A DNA stretch of 64,000 nt, from the NCBI GenBank assembly GCA_001512485.1, contig LFRV01000079.1, positions 58,491-122,490 on the forward strand, in the 5' to 3' direction. The notes under the pieces are model-generated. The model saw nothing but the letters and a program-made list of their open reading frames with translations, had not been told where the DNA came from and did no database searches. This stretch comes from Clostridiales bacterium DTU069 (lineage in GTDB: Bacteria > Bacillota > Clostridia > DSM-8532). Numbering within the stretch: position 1 is the stretch's first letter; every line of letters begins with the position of its first letter. A program made the translations under genes and the position numbers. This document shows positions 8,829 through 18,333 of this stretch, in pieces.

Positions 8829-10420
8829 GAATTTCCGATGCTGCCTCAAACGAACTTATTAAGCTGCTGTCACTGTATACAAATAACATTTCGGTAGGTG
8901 ATACAATAACCGCTCGCGTTATTACGGTTGAAAGCGGTATTTTACTGCTGCAGCTTTCTGACGGCGGAAATATAAAAGCAAGCGTGCAAACTGACGCTGA
9001 ATACAATTCCGGTGATGTTCTTAAACTGGAGGTAACCGGTATAAAACAGGGCCAGGTGTACGTAAAAGAACTGGAACACAAACAGGCGGCCCGGTCTGAA
9101 GCTTACGCGTGCGATCCCGTGTTAATACTTAAAGATCTGAAGTTACCGGTAAACAAAGAAAGCGTTGAAGTAGTAAAAATGATGCTTGATATGGATTCCG
9201 AGCCGGAAGCCGGCCTTATCGAAAACGCTTTGAGGCTTATTAATGAAAAAAATATATCTGATCCCGGGCAAGCGGTGCTTTTAGCGCTGAATGGCATGGA
9301 AAACAGCGAAGAATATTTTCCTTTGCTTGACCGGTTTGCGGCGGGAGAGTTCAATTTTATAGACAAATGGCAAAATCTTGAGGGTCTGATCAGGCAATCC
9401 GGAGAAGAAACACTTAACCATTTGGTACAGGAGTTTTTACTAAATGAATCGATACAGGAAAAGGATATAAGTGCCCGGGTTAACGAAATTAATTACATGA
9501 TACGGCACGATTTACCGAAGGGCCGGACTATAACCGAAGAGATCGTAAAAAATATAATTTTTAAGCTGTCGTTTGCTGAAACCGGAATTGATCCGGAGTC
9601 AATTGGTATGGATGATGACATAACAGGTGGCATGATTATGAATAACGCCTCACGGTTTCTCCCCGGTTTCGATTCGCTTCCGGAGCCTTCCCGGGAAACT
9701 ATTGCCAAAATTATAAAAAGTATTTTTAATGAAATCCGGAATGAAACAGCTATTAAAGAACCGCAAAACGGAACTGTTTATCCGCGCACGAAAGCGGAAA
9801 TGGAAAATATTACGGCAAGATTCATGCCGCTGCTTTCCAAAAATATGCTGGAAGATGCTGAAGAGCGGCTTTTACCTGAAATTGACAAATGGATCGATGA
9901 TATAGAAAAAAAGATCGCGGTATTAAAAAAGGTATTTGCTGCCGCTGACAGGCCGGACAATGAAAGGGTAATGCCGGCTCTTCGCGAAATTGAAACGGCG
10001 GTCAGGTTTTTTCACGACATTCGATCATATCAGGTTTTTGTGCAAATACCTGTTATTTTACGCGAAAACACAACTTTGGGCGAATTATATATAATGAAAC
10101 GGAAGGGAAAACGCGGAAAAATAAAGGCGGACGATTTTTCGCTGTTTCTTTCCCTTACGACGCAGTATATCGGGGTTATCGATGCGTTTATACATGTGCG
10201 CAGCAGAAATGTTTTAATTAAGATAACGGTTGACGACGAGAAGTATTTTGATATTTTAGCCGGGCAGCACAAGGCTCTGTACGAAGGACTTAAGGGAAAA
10301 GGATATAATTTGTATGAGATAAAGCATGTTTTGAGGGACGAGGGCATAAATATTCTGAATGCCGTTAAAAAAGCTTCGGAAATTATAATTGATAACAGAA
10401 AAATTGATTACAGGGTTTGA
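8825..10420 (+). CDS. YlqG-like protein with FliK-type C-terminal domain
   Basis: A 531-residue protein of unknown function. The N-terminal ~90 residues look like a small beta domain (GDTITARVITVESG, GDVLKLEVTG). A long acidic helical middle follows. Residues about 420-520 (TLGELYIMKRK, RSRNVLIKITVD) resemble the C-terminal domain of flagellar hook-length control proteins. The place between rnhB and a short FlhB C-domain gene equals ylqG of B. subtilis. FliK contacts the FlhB C-domain during export switching, so the pair may interact, but no other flagellar gene lies nearby. It overlaps rnhB by the ATGA motif. Confidence 0.75.
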   Translation: MRISDAASNELIKLLSLYTNNISVGDTITARVITVESGILLLQLSDGGNIKASVQTDAEYNSGDVLKLEVTGIKQGQVYVKELEHKQAARSEAYACDPVLILKDLKLPVNKESVEVVKMMLDMDSEPEAGLIENALRLINEKNISDPGQAVLLALNGMENSEEYFPLLDRFAAGEFNFIDKWQNLEGLIRQSGEETLNHLVQEFLLNESIQEKDISARVNEINYMIRHDLPKGRTITEEIVKNIIFKLSFAETGIDPESIGMDDDITGGMIMNNASRFLPGFDSLPEPSRETIAKIIKSIFNEIRNETAIKEPQNGTVYPRTKAEMENITARFMPLLSKNMLEDAEERLLPEIDKWIDDIEKKIAVLKKVFAAADRPDNERVMPALREIETAVRFFHDIRSYQVFVQIPVILRENTTLGELYIMKRKGKRGKIKADDFSLFLSLTTQYIGVIDAFIHVRSRNVLIKITVDDEKYFDILAGQHKALYEGLKGKGYNLYEIKHVLRDEGINILNAVKKASEIIIDNRKIDYRV

Positions 10421-10425
10421 TTCAT

Positions 10426-10716
10426 ATGGGGAAGAAAGATATAAAAAAAGCCGCGGCACTTTCATACAGCCCGGGAAATGATTCCGCTCCGAGAGTGGTA
10501 GCGTCCGGGAAAGGCTTAATCGCGGAAAAAATATTGGAAAAAGCAAAAGAGAAAAAGATACCTGTATATGAGGATGAGCACCTGGCCGATACCCTTGTTA
10601 ATTTGAAATTAGGTTCCGAAATACCCATGGAACTGTACGAGGTGGTTGCGGAAGTGCTGGCTTTCATAAGCCGCGTCGATGAATCGGCGGGAAGAAAATT
10701 CGGCAAAATCATGTAG
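10426..10716 (+). CDS. FlhB C-terminal-domain-like protein (YlqH)
   Basis: A 96-residue soluble homologue of the cytoplasmic domain of FlhB/YscU export-switch proteins. Signature: SAPRVVASGKG, followed by helices ending ELYEVVAEVLAFI. It begins just after where the self-cleaving NPTH motif would sit, and that motif is absent, as are the four FlhB membrane helices. ATG 10426 is preferred; TTG 10417 would overlap the stop of the previous gene. Its role outside flagellar export is unknown. The neighbouring FliK-like protein is the obvious candidate partner. Confidence 0.85.
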   Translation: MGKKDIKKAAALSYSPGNDSAPRVVASGKGLIAEKILEKAKEKKIPVYEDEHLADTLVNLKLGSEIPMELYEVVAEVLAFISRVDESAGRKFGKIM

Positions 10717-10788
10717 GAAATAACGCGTACCCGGGTTTCATTGCTGTCAACGCGGATGATACGTAAATTTTCTGAAAGGTTAATATAT

Positions 10789-11148
10789 ATGGATCGAAGG
10801 AGAATGGGGCAACTCGGCGAAAAACTTGCCGCCGATTACCTGAAAAAGAATAACTGCCGGATTCTTGAAAACAATTACAGGGCAGGACGGCTTGGGGAAA
10901 TAGATCTTGTTGTTTCGGATAACTCAACGATATCATTTATTGAAGTCAAAACCCGGACCGGAAAAAAATACGGCACACCCGCCGAGGCTGTCACATACGC
11001 TAAACAAAAGACAATACGCCGCGCAGCGATGTGCTTTTTGAAGGAAAAAGGGCTTGTTGACAGTCCGGTAAGGTTTGATGTGATTGAAGTTATGCTTGCA
11101 AAAGACGGGAATGTTTTAAGCATAAGCCATATAAAAAACGCATTCTGA
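10789..11148 (+). CDS. YraN family (UPF0102) endonuclease-like protein
   Basis: A 119-residue protein with a PD-(D/E)XK-like core: GEIDLVV and FIEVKTR carry the acidic residues and the lysine. The N-terminal GQLGEKLAADYL is the family start. The frame opens earlier, but ATG 10789 is chosen because aaaggt lies 8 bases before it. The cellular role is not settled; members resemble Holliday junction or repair nucleases. It closes the conserved rbgA-rnhB-ylqG-ylqH cluster. Confidence 0.88.
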   Translation: MDRRRMGQLGEKLAADYLKKNNCRILENNYRAGRLGEIDLVVSDNSTISFIEVKTRTGKKYGTPAEAVTYAKQKTIRRAAMCFLKEKGLVDSPVRFDVIEVMLAKDGNVLSISHIKNAF

Positions 11149-11200
11149 CAAATATATCCCCGGATTACACACAGGATTTTAAAACAAAAGGAGGACCGTT

Positions 11201-12127
11201 ATGTTTATTGCCGATGGACACTGTGATACACTGACCGAGGCAGTCGAAAAAAATACGAGCCTTGTTGAAAATACCCTTCACTGGGATATATCAAGAGCTT
11301 CATTGTATGATGGCTTTATCCAGGTCCTTGCCATTTTCCACGACCGTGAAAAAATGAAACCGTCCGTATCCCGGGTCGAATATTACGCAAAAAAAGCCGA
11401 AGCTGTTGCAAATCAGGCTGCGAATTTCGTGCTCGCAAAGGACGCCGGACATATTAAAAAAGCAATCGACGAACGTAAGGTATGCGGTATATTGGCGGTT
11501 GAAGGAGGAGACTGCCTTGACGGAAAAACCGAAAATTTACGGAAGCTTTATGATATCGGAATAAGGATTATGACGCTTACATGGAACAACGCAAACGAAC
11601 TTGGGGATGGATGCGGTCAAACGCTTAACGGCGGGCTTACCCCTTTTGGCAGCGAAATAGTCGGATTGATGCAGGATATCGGAATGATTGTCGATGTCTC
11701 GCATGCCGACGAGAAGACATTCTGGGACTGCATTGAAGAATGCCGGAAGCCAGTAATTGCGTCCCACTCAAACGCGAGGGCGGTTCATGATCATCGCCGG
11801 AATCTTTACGATGATCAAATACTTGCAATAGCGAAAACAAATGGCGTAATAGGCGTTAATTTTTATACCGAATTTGTCGGACCTCCAAAAAAGAATGATG
11901 TAAACGGATTAATACGGCATATTGAACATATATGCGCTGTCGCCGGAGAAGACACTGCGGCGTTAGGAGCCGATTTTGACGGTGTCGAAAGCCTTCCTGA
12001 ACAAATTCGCGGCGTGCATGATCTCGATGTTCTTTTTAACAGCCTCGCACGCCTGAATTATTCCGACAGCATAATCAGAAAAATAGCGGGGGAAAACCTG
12101 CTTCGTGTTTATACCGATGTTCTGTAG
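11201..12127 (+). CDS. Membrane dipeptidase (peptidase M19)
   Basis: A 308-residue zinc dipeptidase of the renal dipeptidase family. Ligands are visible in order: DGHCDT (His-x-Asp), VEGGD (bridging Glu), DVSHADEKTFWD and ASHSNARA (His ligands). The protein ends near LARLNYSD and IAGENLLRVY, typical of the family. There is no signal peptide, so it should act in the cytoplasm on dipeptides, including D-amino-acid-containing ones. The start has aaaggagg upstream. It may be co-transcribed with rsmB, 100 bases downstream. Confidence 0.92.
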   Translation: MFIADGHCDTLTEAVEKNTSLVENTLHWDISRASLYDGFIQVLAIFHDREKMKPSVSRVEYYAKKAEAVANQAANFVLAKDAGHIKKAIDERKVCGILAVEGGDCLDGKTENLRKLYDIGIRIMTLTWNNANELGDGCGQTLNGGLTPFGSEIVGLMQDIGMIVDVSHADEKTFWDCIEECRKPVIASHSNARAVHDHRRNLYDDQILAIAKTNGVIGVNFYTEFVGPPKKNDVNGLIRHIEHICAVAGEDTAALGADFDGVESLPEQIRGVHDLDVLFNSLARLNYSDSIIRKIAGENLLRVYTDVL

Positions 12128-12226
12128 AAAAAATGCGGTTGATAAAGCCGGACCGCTGCTTCGTTACGGCAGGAAATGGAGATAATAATACATATGCGGA
12201 ATACTTGCGCATTAAGGGGTGAATAG

Positions 12227-13570
12227 ATGGACAAAGCGCGGGATACGGCGCTGAAAGCGCTGATAGAAATAGAAACAAAAAAAGCATATTCAAACCTTGT
12301 GCTGAAAAAACTACTGCGCAGCAAAAGCCTTGACGCGAGGGACAGGGCTTTTGTCAGCGAACTGGTATACGGCACGGTATCGCGCAAGCTGACGCTTGAC
12401 TGGATTATATCGCAGTTTTCGAAAACGAAGCTGAAAAAAATATCGCTGCGTGTTCTTTCAATTCTCCGTCTTGGAGCATATCAGATCATGTTTTTGGACA
12501 GGGTTCCGGACTCCGCCGCGTGCGATACATCGGTGGAGCTCGCGAAAAATTATGCAAAAGAGTCAAGTGGTTTTGTAAACGGGATATTGCGCAATATTTC
12601 CCGAAACAGCGCAGAGATCCGTATGCCCGAAAATACCGGTTCGGCCGCATATGAACTTTCGATAAAGTATTCTTTCCCCGACTTCCTTGTTGAAAATTGG
12701 CTTAACGAATACGGACGTGAATTCACCGAAAAAATCCTTGAATCACTGCTTACGCGACCGGATTTTTATGTCAGGGTCAATACGCTTAAAACAACCCCCG
12801 AAGCTGTAATTGACGAGTTGACGGCAGAAGGTTTCGAAGTTCTGCCGGGACGCTTCTTGAATGAAGCATTGATTATCAGAAACATATCGGATATATCCAG
12901 CCTTAAGGCGTATGCCGAAGGGCGGGTAACGGTGCAGGATGAAAGCTCAATGCTAGTTACGAAGGTTCTCGACCCTAAGCCCGGTGAAAAAATACTTGAT
13001 GTTTGCGCCGCGCCGGGAGGGAAGTCGACGCACATCGCTGAACATATGAAAAACGAAGGCTATATTGTCGCGTGGGATATTCATGAGCATAAATTGGATC
13101 TGATACGGAACAATGCGCGAAGGTTGGGCGTCAATATAATAGAACCGGCGTTGAGGGACGCGCTTGAACCTGTAAATGAACCGGAAGGCAAATTTCACAG
13201 GGTTCTCGTCGACGCGCCCTGTTCCGGAACGGGAATTATAAGAAGAAAACCGGACATAAAATGGCACCGGAGACCGGAAGATTTTGGTAATTTGGTTGAG
13301 ATACAGCAAAAAATATTGTATAATGCGAGTAGATATGTAATGCCGGGAGGAGTGCTGGTTTACAGCACTTGTTCGCTCGATCCGAGGGAAAATTCGGCAG
13401 TTGTCAATGCGTTTATCAGGGAAAACACGAATTTTATTCCGGAACCGATCAGCGGTATGCCCGGTATTATCGGAGATAAAAAAGAAGCAGCGGGAGGAAT
13501 GCTGAACCTGTTTCCACATATTGACGGAACGGATGGTTTTTTTATCGCAAAACTTAAGAAAAACAAATGA
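12227..13570 (+). CDS. rsmB: 16S rRNA (cytosine-967-C5)-methyltransferase
   Basis: A 447-residue protein (Sun/RsmB). Residues 1 to about 140 form a NusB-like RNA-binding domain (ARDRAFVSELVYG). The methyltransferase core follows, with the SAM site CAAPGGKSTH, DAPCSGTGIIRRKPDI and YSTCSLDPRENS; the last two hold the catalytic cysteines. It methylates C967 of 16S rRNA. Neighbours rlmN, prpC, prkC, rsgA, rpe and thiN follow the order found in B. subtilis. The start is preceded by ggggtg. A 9-base RNY frame overlap is absent; a short gap separates it from rlmN. Confidence 0.95.
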   Translation: MDKARDTALKALIEIETKKAYSNLVLKKLLRSKSLDARDRAFVSELVYGTVSRKLTLDWIISQFSKTKLKKISLRVLSILRLGAYQIMFLDRVPDSAACDTSVELAKNYAKESSGFVNGILRNISRNSAEIRMPENTGSAAYELSIKYSFPDFLVENWLNEYGREFTEKILESLLTRPDFYVRVNTLKTTPEAVIDELTAEGFEVLPGRFLNEALIIRNISDISSLKAYAEGRVTVQDESSMLVTKVLDPKPGEKILDVCAAPGGKSTHIAEHMKNEGYIVAWDIHEHKLDLIRNNARRLGVNIIEPALRDALEPVNEPEGKFHRVLVDAPCSGTGIIRRKPDIKWHRRPEDFGNLVEIQQKILYNASRYVMPGGVLVYSTCSLDPRENSAVVNAFIRENTNFIPEPISGMPGIIGDKKEAAGGMLNLFPHIDGTDGFFIAKLKKNK

Positions 13571-13598
13571 CAAGGCCGGGGATGAGGCTGGTTTTTAT

Positions 13599-14645
13599 AT
13601 GGATAAAATAAATGTGCTTGATTTTGATATCGATCAATTGAAGACTGTTATTAACGAGCTCGGCGAACCTGACTATAGAGCAAAGCAGGTGTGGGAATGG
13701 GTTTACAATGGTGCCGGACGTTTTGATGAAATGACAAACCTTCCGAAATCATTCAGAAACCTTTTAAACAGCCGGCTTTACATCGGAGATATCAGAATAG
13801 CCGAAAAACTTGTATCCGGCAGAAACGGAACGGTAAAATACCTGTTAGTTTTGCCTGACGGCAAAGTTATTGAGAGTGTTCTGATGAAATACCGTTATGG
13901 AAACAGCGCCTGCCTGTCAACCCAGATTGGATGCAGAATGGGATGCCGGTTTTGCGCTTCGGCAAAGCTTGGTATTGACCGCAATCTCACCGCAGGAGAA
14001 ATGATGGCTCAATTTATCGCGATGCAGAAAGACTGCGGTGAAAGAATAAGCCGCGTAGTGCTGATGGGTATCGGGGAGCCCTTTGACAATTATGATGAAG
14101 TTGTCCGGTTTATGCGCCGTTTAAATCAAAAGGACACTTTCGGCATCAGCTACAGAAGAATGACTGTGTCCACTTGCGGTCTTGTACCGGAGATTAACAG
14201 GTTTTCATGTGAGAATATGCCGGTTAATCTTTCTATTTCCCTTCATGCGCCGAATGATGAAATAAGACGCAGGATAATGCCCGTCGCAGCAAGGTATTCA
14301 ATTGACAAAATCCTGTCGGCGTGTAATATTTATATTCGAAAGACCGGAAGAAGAGTTACTTTTGAATATATACTGATTGACGGCGTCAACGACCGGGATG
14401 AACATGCAATTGAGTTGGCCGAAAGAATTTCGGGACTGTTATGTCATGTTAACCTGATTGCGCTTAACGCCGTGGAAGGTGCGGACTACAAGAGAAGCGG
14501 AAGAGAAAGGACGGAAGCCTTTAAAGATATTCTGGAAAGGTACGGGATACCGGTTACGGTACGCAGGGAACTGGGGGATGACATATCGGCATCTTGCGGG
14601 CAACTGCGTAAAAAATCCATTGAAAGTGACGGGATGGTGGATTAG
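13599..14645 (+). CDS. rlmN: 23S rRNA (adenine-2503-C2)-methyltransferase
   Basis: A 348-residue radical SAM enzyme that methylates A2503 of 23S rRNA and A37 of some tRNAs. The cluster motif CRMGCRFC has the CxxxCxxC spacing, and GIGEPFDNYD follows. The C-terminal GDDISASCGQL carries the cysteine used for catalysis. The open frame extends back into rsmB, but ATG 13599 gives the normal family start (MDKINVLDFD), with gagg 11 bases before it. The gene lies between rsmB and prpC. Confidence 0.95.
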   Translation: MDKINVLDFDIDQLKTVINELGEPDYRAKQVWEWVYNGAGRFDEMTNLPKSFRNLLNSRLYIGDIRIAEKLVSGRNGTVKYLLVLPDGKVIESVLMKYRYGNSACLSTQIGCRMGCRFCASAKLGIDRNLTAGEMMAQFIAMQKDCGERISRVVLMGIGEPFDNYDEVVRFMRRLNQKDTFGISYRRMTVSTCGLVPEINRFSCENMPVNLSISLHAPNDEIRRRIMPVAARYSIDKILSACNIYIRKTGRRVTFEYILIDGVNDRDEHAIELAERISGLLCHVNLIALNAVEGADYKRSGRERTEAFKDILERYGIPVTVRRELGDDISASCGQLRKKSIESDGMVD

Positions 14646-14647
14646 CT

Positions 14648-15382
14648 TTGGAATATGCAGCTATCAGCGACAAAGGGATAATTCGTGAACAGAATGAGGA
14701 TTCTTGGAATATTGTTCTTGACCTGAATGGGAATCCCCGGGCGTTCATAGTGGCCGACGGCATGGGAGGACACCGGGCAGGGGATGTGGCGAGCAGGATG
14801 GCTGTAGAAATAATTTCCGAAGAAATCAGCCGCTTTATTGAATCCAGCAATACCGGCTCTTCACTGTTCATGGTTTTTGAAAGGGCTGTTTACAAAGCCA
14901 ATGACGAAATATACCGGTATTCGCTGGAATGCCTGGACGGTGCAAGTATAGGAACAACCCTTACCGCAGGTATTATTGAAGGAAATTTATTTACTATCGC
15001 GCATATCGGCGACAGCCGGTTCTACATAGTCCGCGACGGAAAAATTAAAAAGCTAACGAGAGATCATTCATTTGTAGAAGAATTGGTTGAAAAAGGCGTA
15101 CTTGCTCAGGAAGAAGCAAATAATCACCCTTTGAGACATCAGATAACACGGGCTCTTGGATATGAGGAACAGATACAGGTTGATTTTTGCAAAATTGAAG
15201 TAAAAAAACGGGATATTTATTTGTTCTGCACAGACGGCCTTACAATGAAAATTTCATCATCGGAACTGCTGTCAACACTTTTGCAGGAAAAAACACTCGA
15301 TGAAATTCTTAAAAGCATGGTGGAACTTGCAAACGAACGCGGCGGGGATGACAATATAACTGCAATTGCCATAAGAGTATAA
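14648..15382 (+). CDS. prpC: PP2C-type Ser/Thr protein phosphatase
   Basis: A 244-residue PPM phosphatase paired with the kinase gene downstream. Metal-binding motifs run in order: N-terminal DKGIIREQNEDS, VADGMGGHRAGD, IGDSRFY, CTDGLT and GGDDNIT near the end. It starts with TTG, 2 bases after the rlmN stop, with ggtgg 8 bases upstream; no ATG fits the family N-terminus. It removes phosphate from PrkC and its substrates. Confidence 0.95.
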   Translation: MEYAAISDKGIIREQNEDSWNIVLDLNGNPRAFIVADGMGGHRAGDVASRMAVEIISEEISRFIESSNTGSSLFMVFERAVYKANDEIYRYSLECLDGASIGTTLTAGIIEGNLFTIAHIGDSRFYIVRDGKIKKLTRDHSFVEELVEKGVLAQEEANNHPLRHQITRALGYEEQIQVDFCKIEVKKRDIYLFCTDGLTMKISSSELLSTLLQEKTLDEILKSMVELANERGGDDNITAIAIRV

Positions 15383-15414
15383 TGTGTTGAACATATCGAA
15401 TTCGAGGTGCGGGA

Positions 15415-17427
15415 ATGACTGGAAAAGTTCTTAATAACAGATATGAACTTGTTGAAAAAATAGGGACAGGTGGCATGGCAGATGTGTATAAGGCACGCTG
15501 CCGTGTTTTAAAGCGGTGGGTTGCCGTTAAGATATTAAAAGATGAATTTGTGAACGACGAGGAGTTTTTAGAGCGTTTTGAGAGAGAGGCATATGCCGCG
15601 GGAAGCCTGAATCATCCGAACATAGTGTCCATTTATGACGTAGGCAGGGACGACAATATCCACTATATTGTCATGGAATATGTCGATGGAATTACGTTGA
15701 AGGACTATATTCGCCAAAACGGGGCTTTGCCGTGGGAAGAAGCTGCCGACATCGCGATCTCGATACTCAGCGCGCTTCATAAGGCTCATAGGCACAATAT
15801 TATCCATAGGGATATAAAACCACAGAATATACTTTTAACTTCCGATAATGTACCGAAAGTATCCGATTTTGGTATCGCACGGGCGGCGACAACCGCGACC
15901 GCGACAAGAAAAATCGATACTGTCGGGTCTGTCCACTACGCTTCGCCGGAACAGGCAAGGGGCGGTTATACCGATGAAAAATCCGACATTTACTCTGTCG
16001 GCGTCACCCTTTTTGAAATGGTTACAGGCCATGTGCCTTTTGATGCCGACAATCCCGTTACGGTCGCATTGAAGCAGATAAATGACGAACCGCCGAAACC
16101 GTCGGACTTTGTCCCGGAACTTCCCGAGACAATTGATAATATTATCCTCAGGGCAATGAGGAAATCGAAATCGGAGCGCTATGACAGCGCCCTTCAAATG
16201 ATAGCGGAACTTGATCACATGAAAAAAGGCGAGCTTGGCGAAAATTACTCCAATAATTGGGATACCCAGTTTGCCACGCGCGTAATTATGAATACGGAGG
16301 AAGAAGCCTTGGCAGGGAAAAAAGATAAAAAAAATAAAAAAGACAAAAAAAAGGACAGGAAAGACAGCGGTAAACCTAAAAAAAGCCTTGGTGTAGCCGC
16401 TTTATACGTGGTTTTGCTCGGCGCGATTATAGGCGCGCTATGGCTGACATATGTCCATGTAATAGGCCCGTTTATAGCGACGATTCTCGAACCTAAGAAT
16501 CCTGATGTCGAACTGAAAAATTATGTAGGTATGACTCTTGATGAAGCTATAACCGATTTAACGATGCTGAATATCCCGTTTGAAGAACCTGTTTATGAGT
16601 ATCACGACACGATAGAAAAAGGCATTGTCATGGAGCAGAGCCCCGCAGCGGGAATGGAAGTAAAAACGGGTACGGACGCGATGACAAAGGTTAAGCTTGT
16701 CGTAAGCAACGGGAAACAGGAGGTCGAAATACCAAAAGACCTGAAATTTGCGGATTTTCTTGAAACGATGATTTACTTAAGAGACGAATTGAAACTAAAG
16801 CCTGTTGAAGTTGCCGAATACAGCGATGAAGTCGCGCTCGGAAGGGTAATAAAGACAGAGCCCGAAATGGGTTCGATTGTCCAGGTGGGCAGCCAGGTCA
16901 AAGTTTATAAAAGCCTTGGGCCCGAGCTTGAATTTGTCACCGTTCCCGATTTATCCGGATGTACGTATGACGAGGCAAAGCATTTACTGCTGTCGCTTAA
17001 TCTCAGCATCGGCAGGATATTCCCTGAAGGCAGGGATGGTTACAAGGGACTTATTATCAACCAGGAACCGAAACCTGGTGATACGGTTAAGGAACTGACG
17101 CCTGTAAATATATACTTCCAGGATGAACAGACGCAGGCAACCGGCGACGGGGGCGAGAGCGGTTATGTAAGCGTGCCGGGCGATGTGCGCATCACCGAGC
17201 ATATAAATCTTCCCGACGGCGGACAGTTCGGCGATACGATATTCCTGGAAGTCTACACGTTTTACGAGAAAACAGGGGAAGAAACGCTGCAGCTAAGGGT
17301 TAACCTCAAAAAGACCGATTTTCCGAAATCTGTTCTGATACCCGTTACTCCGGGATACAAAACAACAATGAAGGTTTATATGGATAACAAACTGCAGTAC
17401 CAAAAGGATATTTATTCCCGACAGTAG
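15415..17427 (+). CDS. prkC: Serine/threonine kinase with PASTA repeats
   Basis: A 670-residue membrane kinase. Residues 1 to about 270 are the kinase domain: glycine loop GTGGMADVY, VAVKIL with Lys39, HRDIKPQN at 131-138, DFGIA, and SPEQARG. A lysine-rich juxtamembrane stretch precedes a single membrane helix at about 325-346. Outside follow three PASTA repeats (about 365-440, 441-510 and 515-575; the second is divergent) and a C-terminal beta domain. PASTA kinases sense muropeptides and peptidoglycan state and control growth, cell wall synthesis and spore germination. It is encoded with its phosphatase prpC and the ribosome GTPase rsgA, a known type of PrkC substrate. Confidence 0.96.
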   Translation: MTGKVLNNRYELVEKIGTGGMADVYKARCRVLKRWVAVKILKDEFVNDEEFLERFEREAYAAGSLNHPNIVSIYDVGRDDNIHYIVMEYVDGITLKDYIRQNGALPWEEAADIAISILSALHKAHRHNIIHRDIKPQNILLTSDNVPKVSDFGIARAATTATATRKIDTVGSVHYASPEQARGGYTDEKSDIYSVGVTLFEMVTGHVPFDADNPVTVALKQINDEPPKPSDFVPELPETIDNIILRAMRKSKSERYDSALQMIAELDHMKKGELGENYSNNWDTQFATRVIMNTEEEALAGKKDKKNKKDKKKDRKDSGKPKKSLGVAALYVVLLGAIIGALWLTYVHVIGPFIATILEPKNPDVELKNYVGMTLDEAITDLTMLNIPFEEPVYEYHDTIEKGIVMEQSPAAGMEVKTGTDAMTKVKLVVSNGKQEVEIPKDLKFADFLETMIYLRDELKLKPVEVAEYSDEVALGRVIKTEPEMGSIVQVGSQVKVYKSLGPELEFVTVPDLSGCTYDEAKHLLLSLNLSIGRIFPEGRDGYKGLIINQEPKPGDTVKELTPVNIYFQDEQTQATGDGGESGYVSVPGDVRITEHINLPDGGQFGDTIFLEVYTFYEKTGEETLQLRVNLKKTDFPKSVLIPVTPGYKTTMKVYMDNKLQYQKDIYSRQ

Positions 17428-17445
17428 TGAAATGGAGGAGTGTTT

Positions 17446-18333
17446 TTGCCGGAAGGTCTGATAATAAAAGGCGTAGGAGGATTTTACCAGGTAGAAAGCA
17501 GGGAAGGCTTCTATGAATGCAGGATAAGAGGTATTTTCAGAAAAAAAGGAATAACGCCTTTGCCGGGAGACTATGTTGATTTCACGATAACTGATGATAA
17601 GAAAAAAGAAGGCTGGATCGAAGAGATCAGGCAGCGGCGGAATTTCTTCAACCGCCCGCCTGTCGCGAATATAAACAGACTGGCCGTCGTATTGGCGGCT
17701 GCACAGCCAGCTCCGGATTTCCTGCTTGCCGATAAATTAATTATGTCGGCTGTGCTTAATGATATAGAGCCGATTATTATAATAAACAAAACCGATCTTG
17801 TTGAATGCGGTATCGTTGATGAAATAGAAAAAGTATATATAAAGACTGGTTTTCCGATTGTAAAAATGAGCAAGATAACAATGGAGGGTTATGACTTACT
17901 GCGTGAAAAGCTGAAAGGAAAATGTACCGTATTTGCCGGACAGTCCGGAGTCGGAAAATCCACAATTCTTAACAATATGATATCGTCGTCGTTGATGGAG
18001 ACGGGAGAAGTCAGCAAAAAAATTAAAAGAGGGAAGCATACAACGAGGCATGTTCAATTAATATCCCTTGATTGTGGAGGGTATGTAGTTGATACGCCGG
18101 GATTCAGTTTGGTATCTCCTGATGGAGTACATTATGAAGAATTGTCGTGGATGTATCCCGAGTTTGAAAAGTATCAGAGCCTGTGCAGGTTTAATGGGTG
18201 CAACCATATCAAGGAGCCCGGGTGTTCCGTTAAGAATGCCGTCAGCACGGGTGAAATACCCGAAACGCGTTATGAATGCTACAAAAGGATTTATGAGGAG
18301 TTGAAGGAATTACATGAAAAAAGATACGAATAA
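17446..18333 (+). CDS. rsgA: Ribosome small-subunit-dependent GTPase A
   Basis: A 295-residue circularly permuted GTPase that helps mature the 30S subunit. An N-terminal OB-fold (GDYVDFTI) comes first, then G4 NKTD, G1 GQSGVGKST, G3 DTPGF and a C-terminal zinc knuckle (CRFNGCNHIKEPGC). TTG 17446 is chosen over GTG 17440: ggagg at 17434-17438 is 7 bases from the TTG but only 1 from the GTG, and the protein then begins MPEGLIIK, as in relatives. The end overlaps rpe by 20 bases. Confidence 0.95.
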   Translation: MPEGLIIKGVGGFYQVESREGFYECRIRGIFRKKGITPLPGDYVDFTITDDKKKEGWIEEIRQRRNFFNRPPVANINRLAVVLAAAQPAPDFLLADKLIMSAVLNDIEPIIIINKTDLVECGIVDEIEKVYIKTGFPIVKMSKITMEGYDLLREKLKGKCTVFAGQSGVGKSTILNNMISSSLMETGEVSKKIKRGKHTTRHVQLISLDCGGYVVDTPGFSLVSPDGVHYEELSWMYPEFEKYQSLCRFNGCNHIKEPGCSVKNAVSTGEIPETRYECYKRIYEELKELHEKRYE

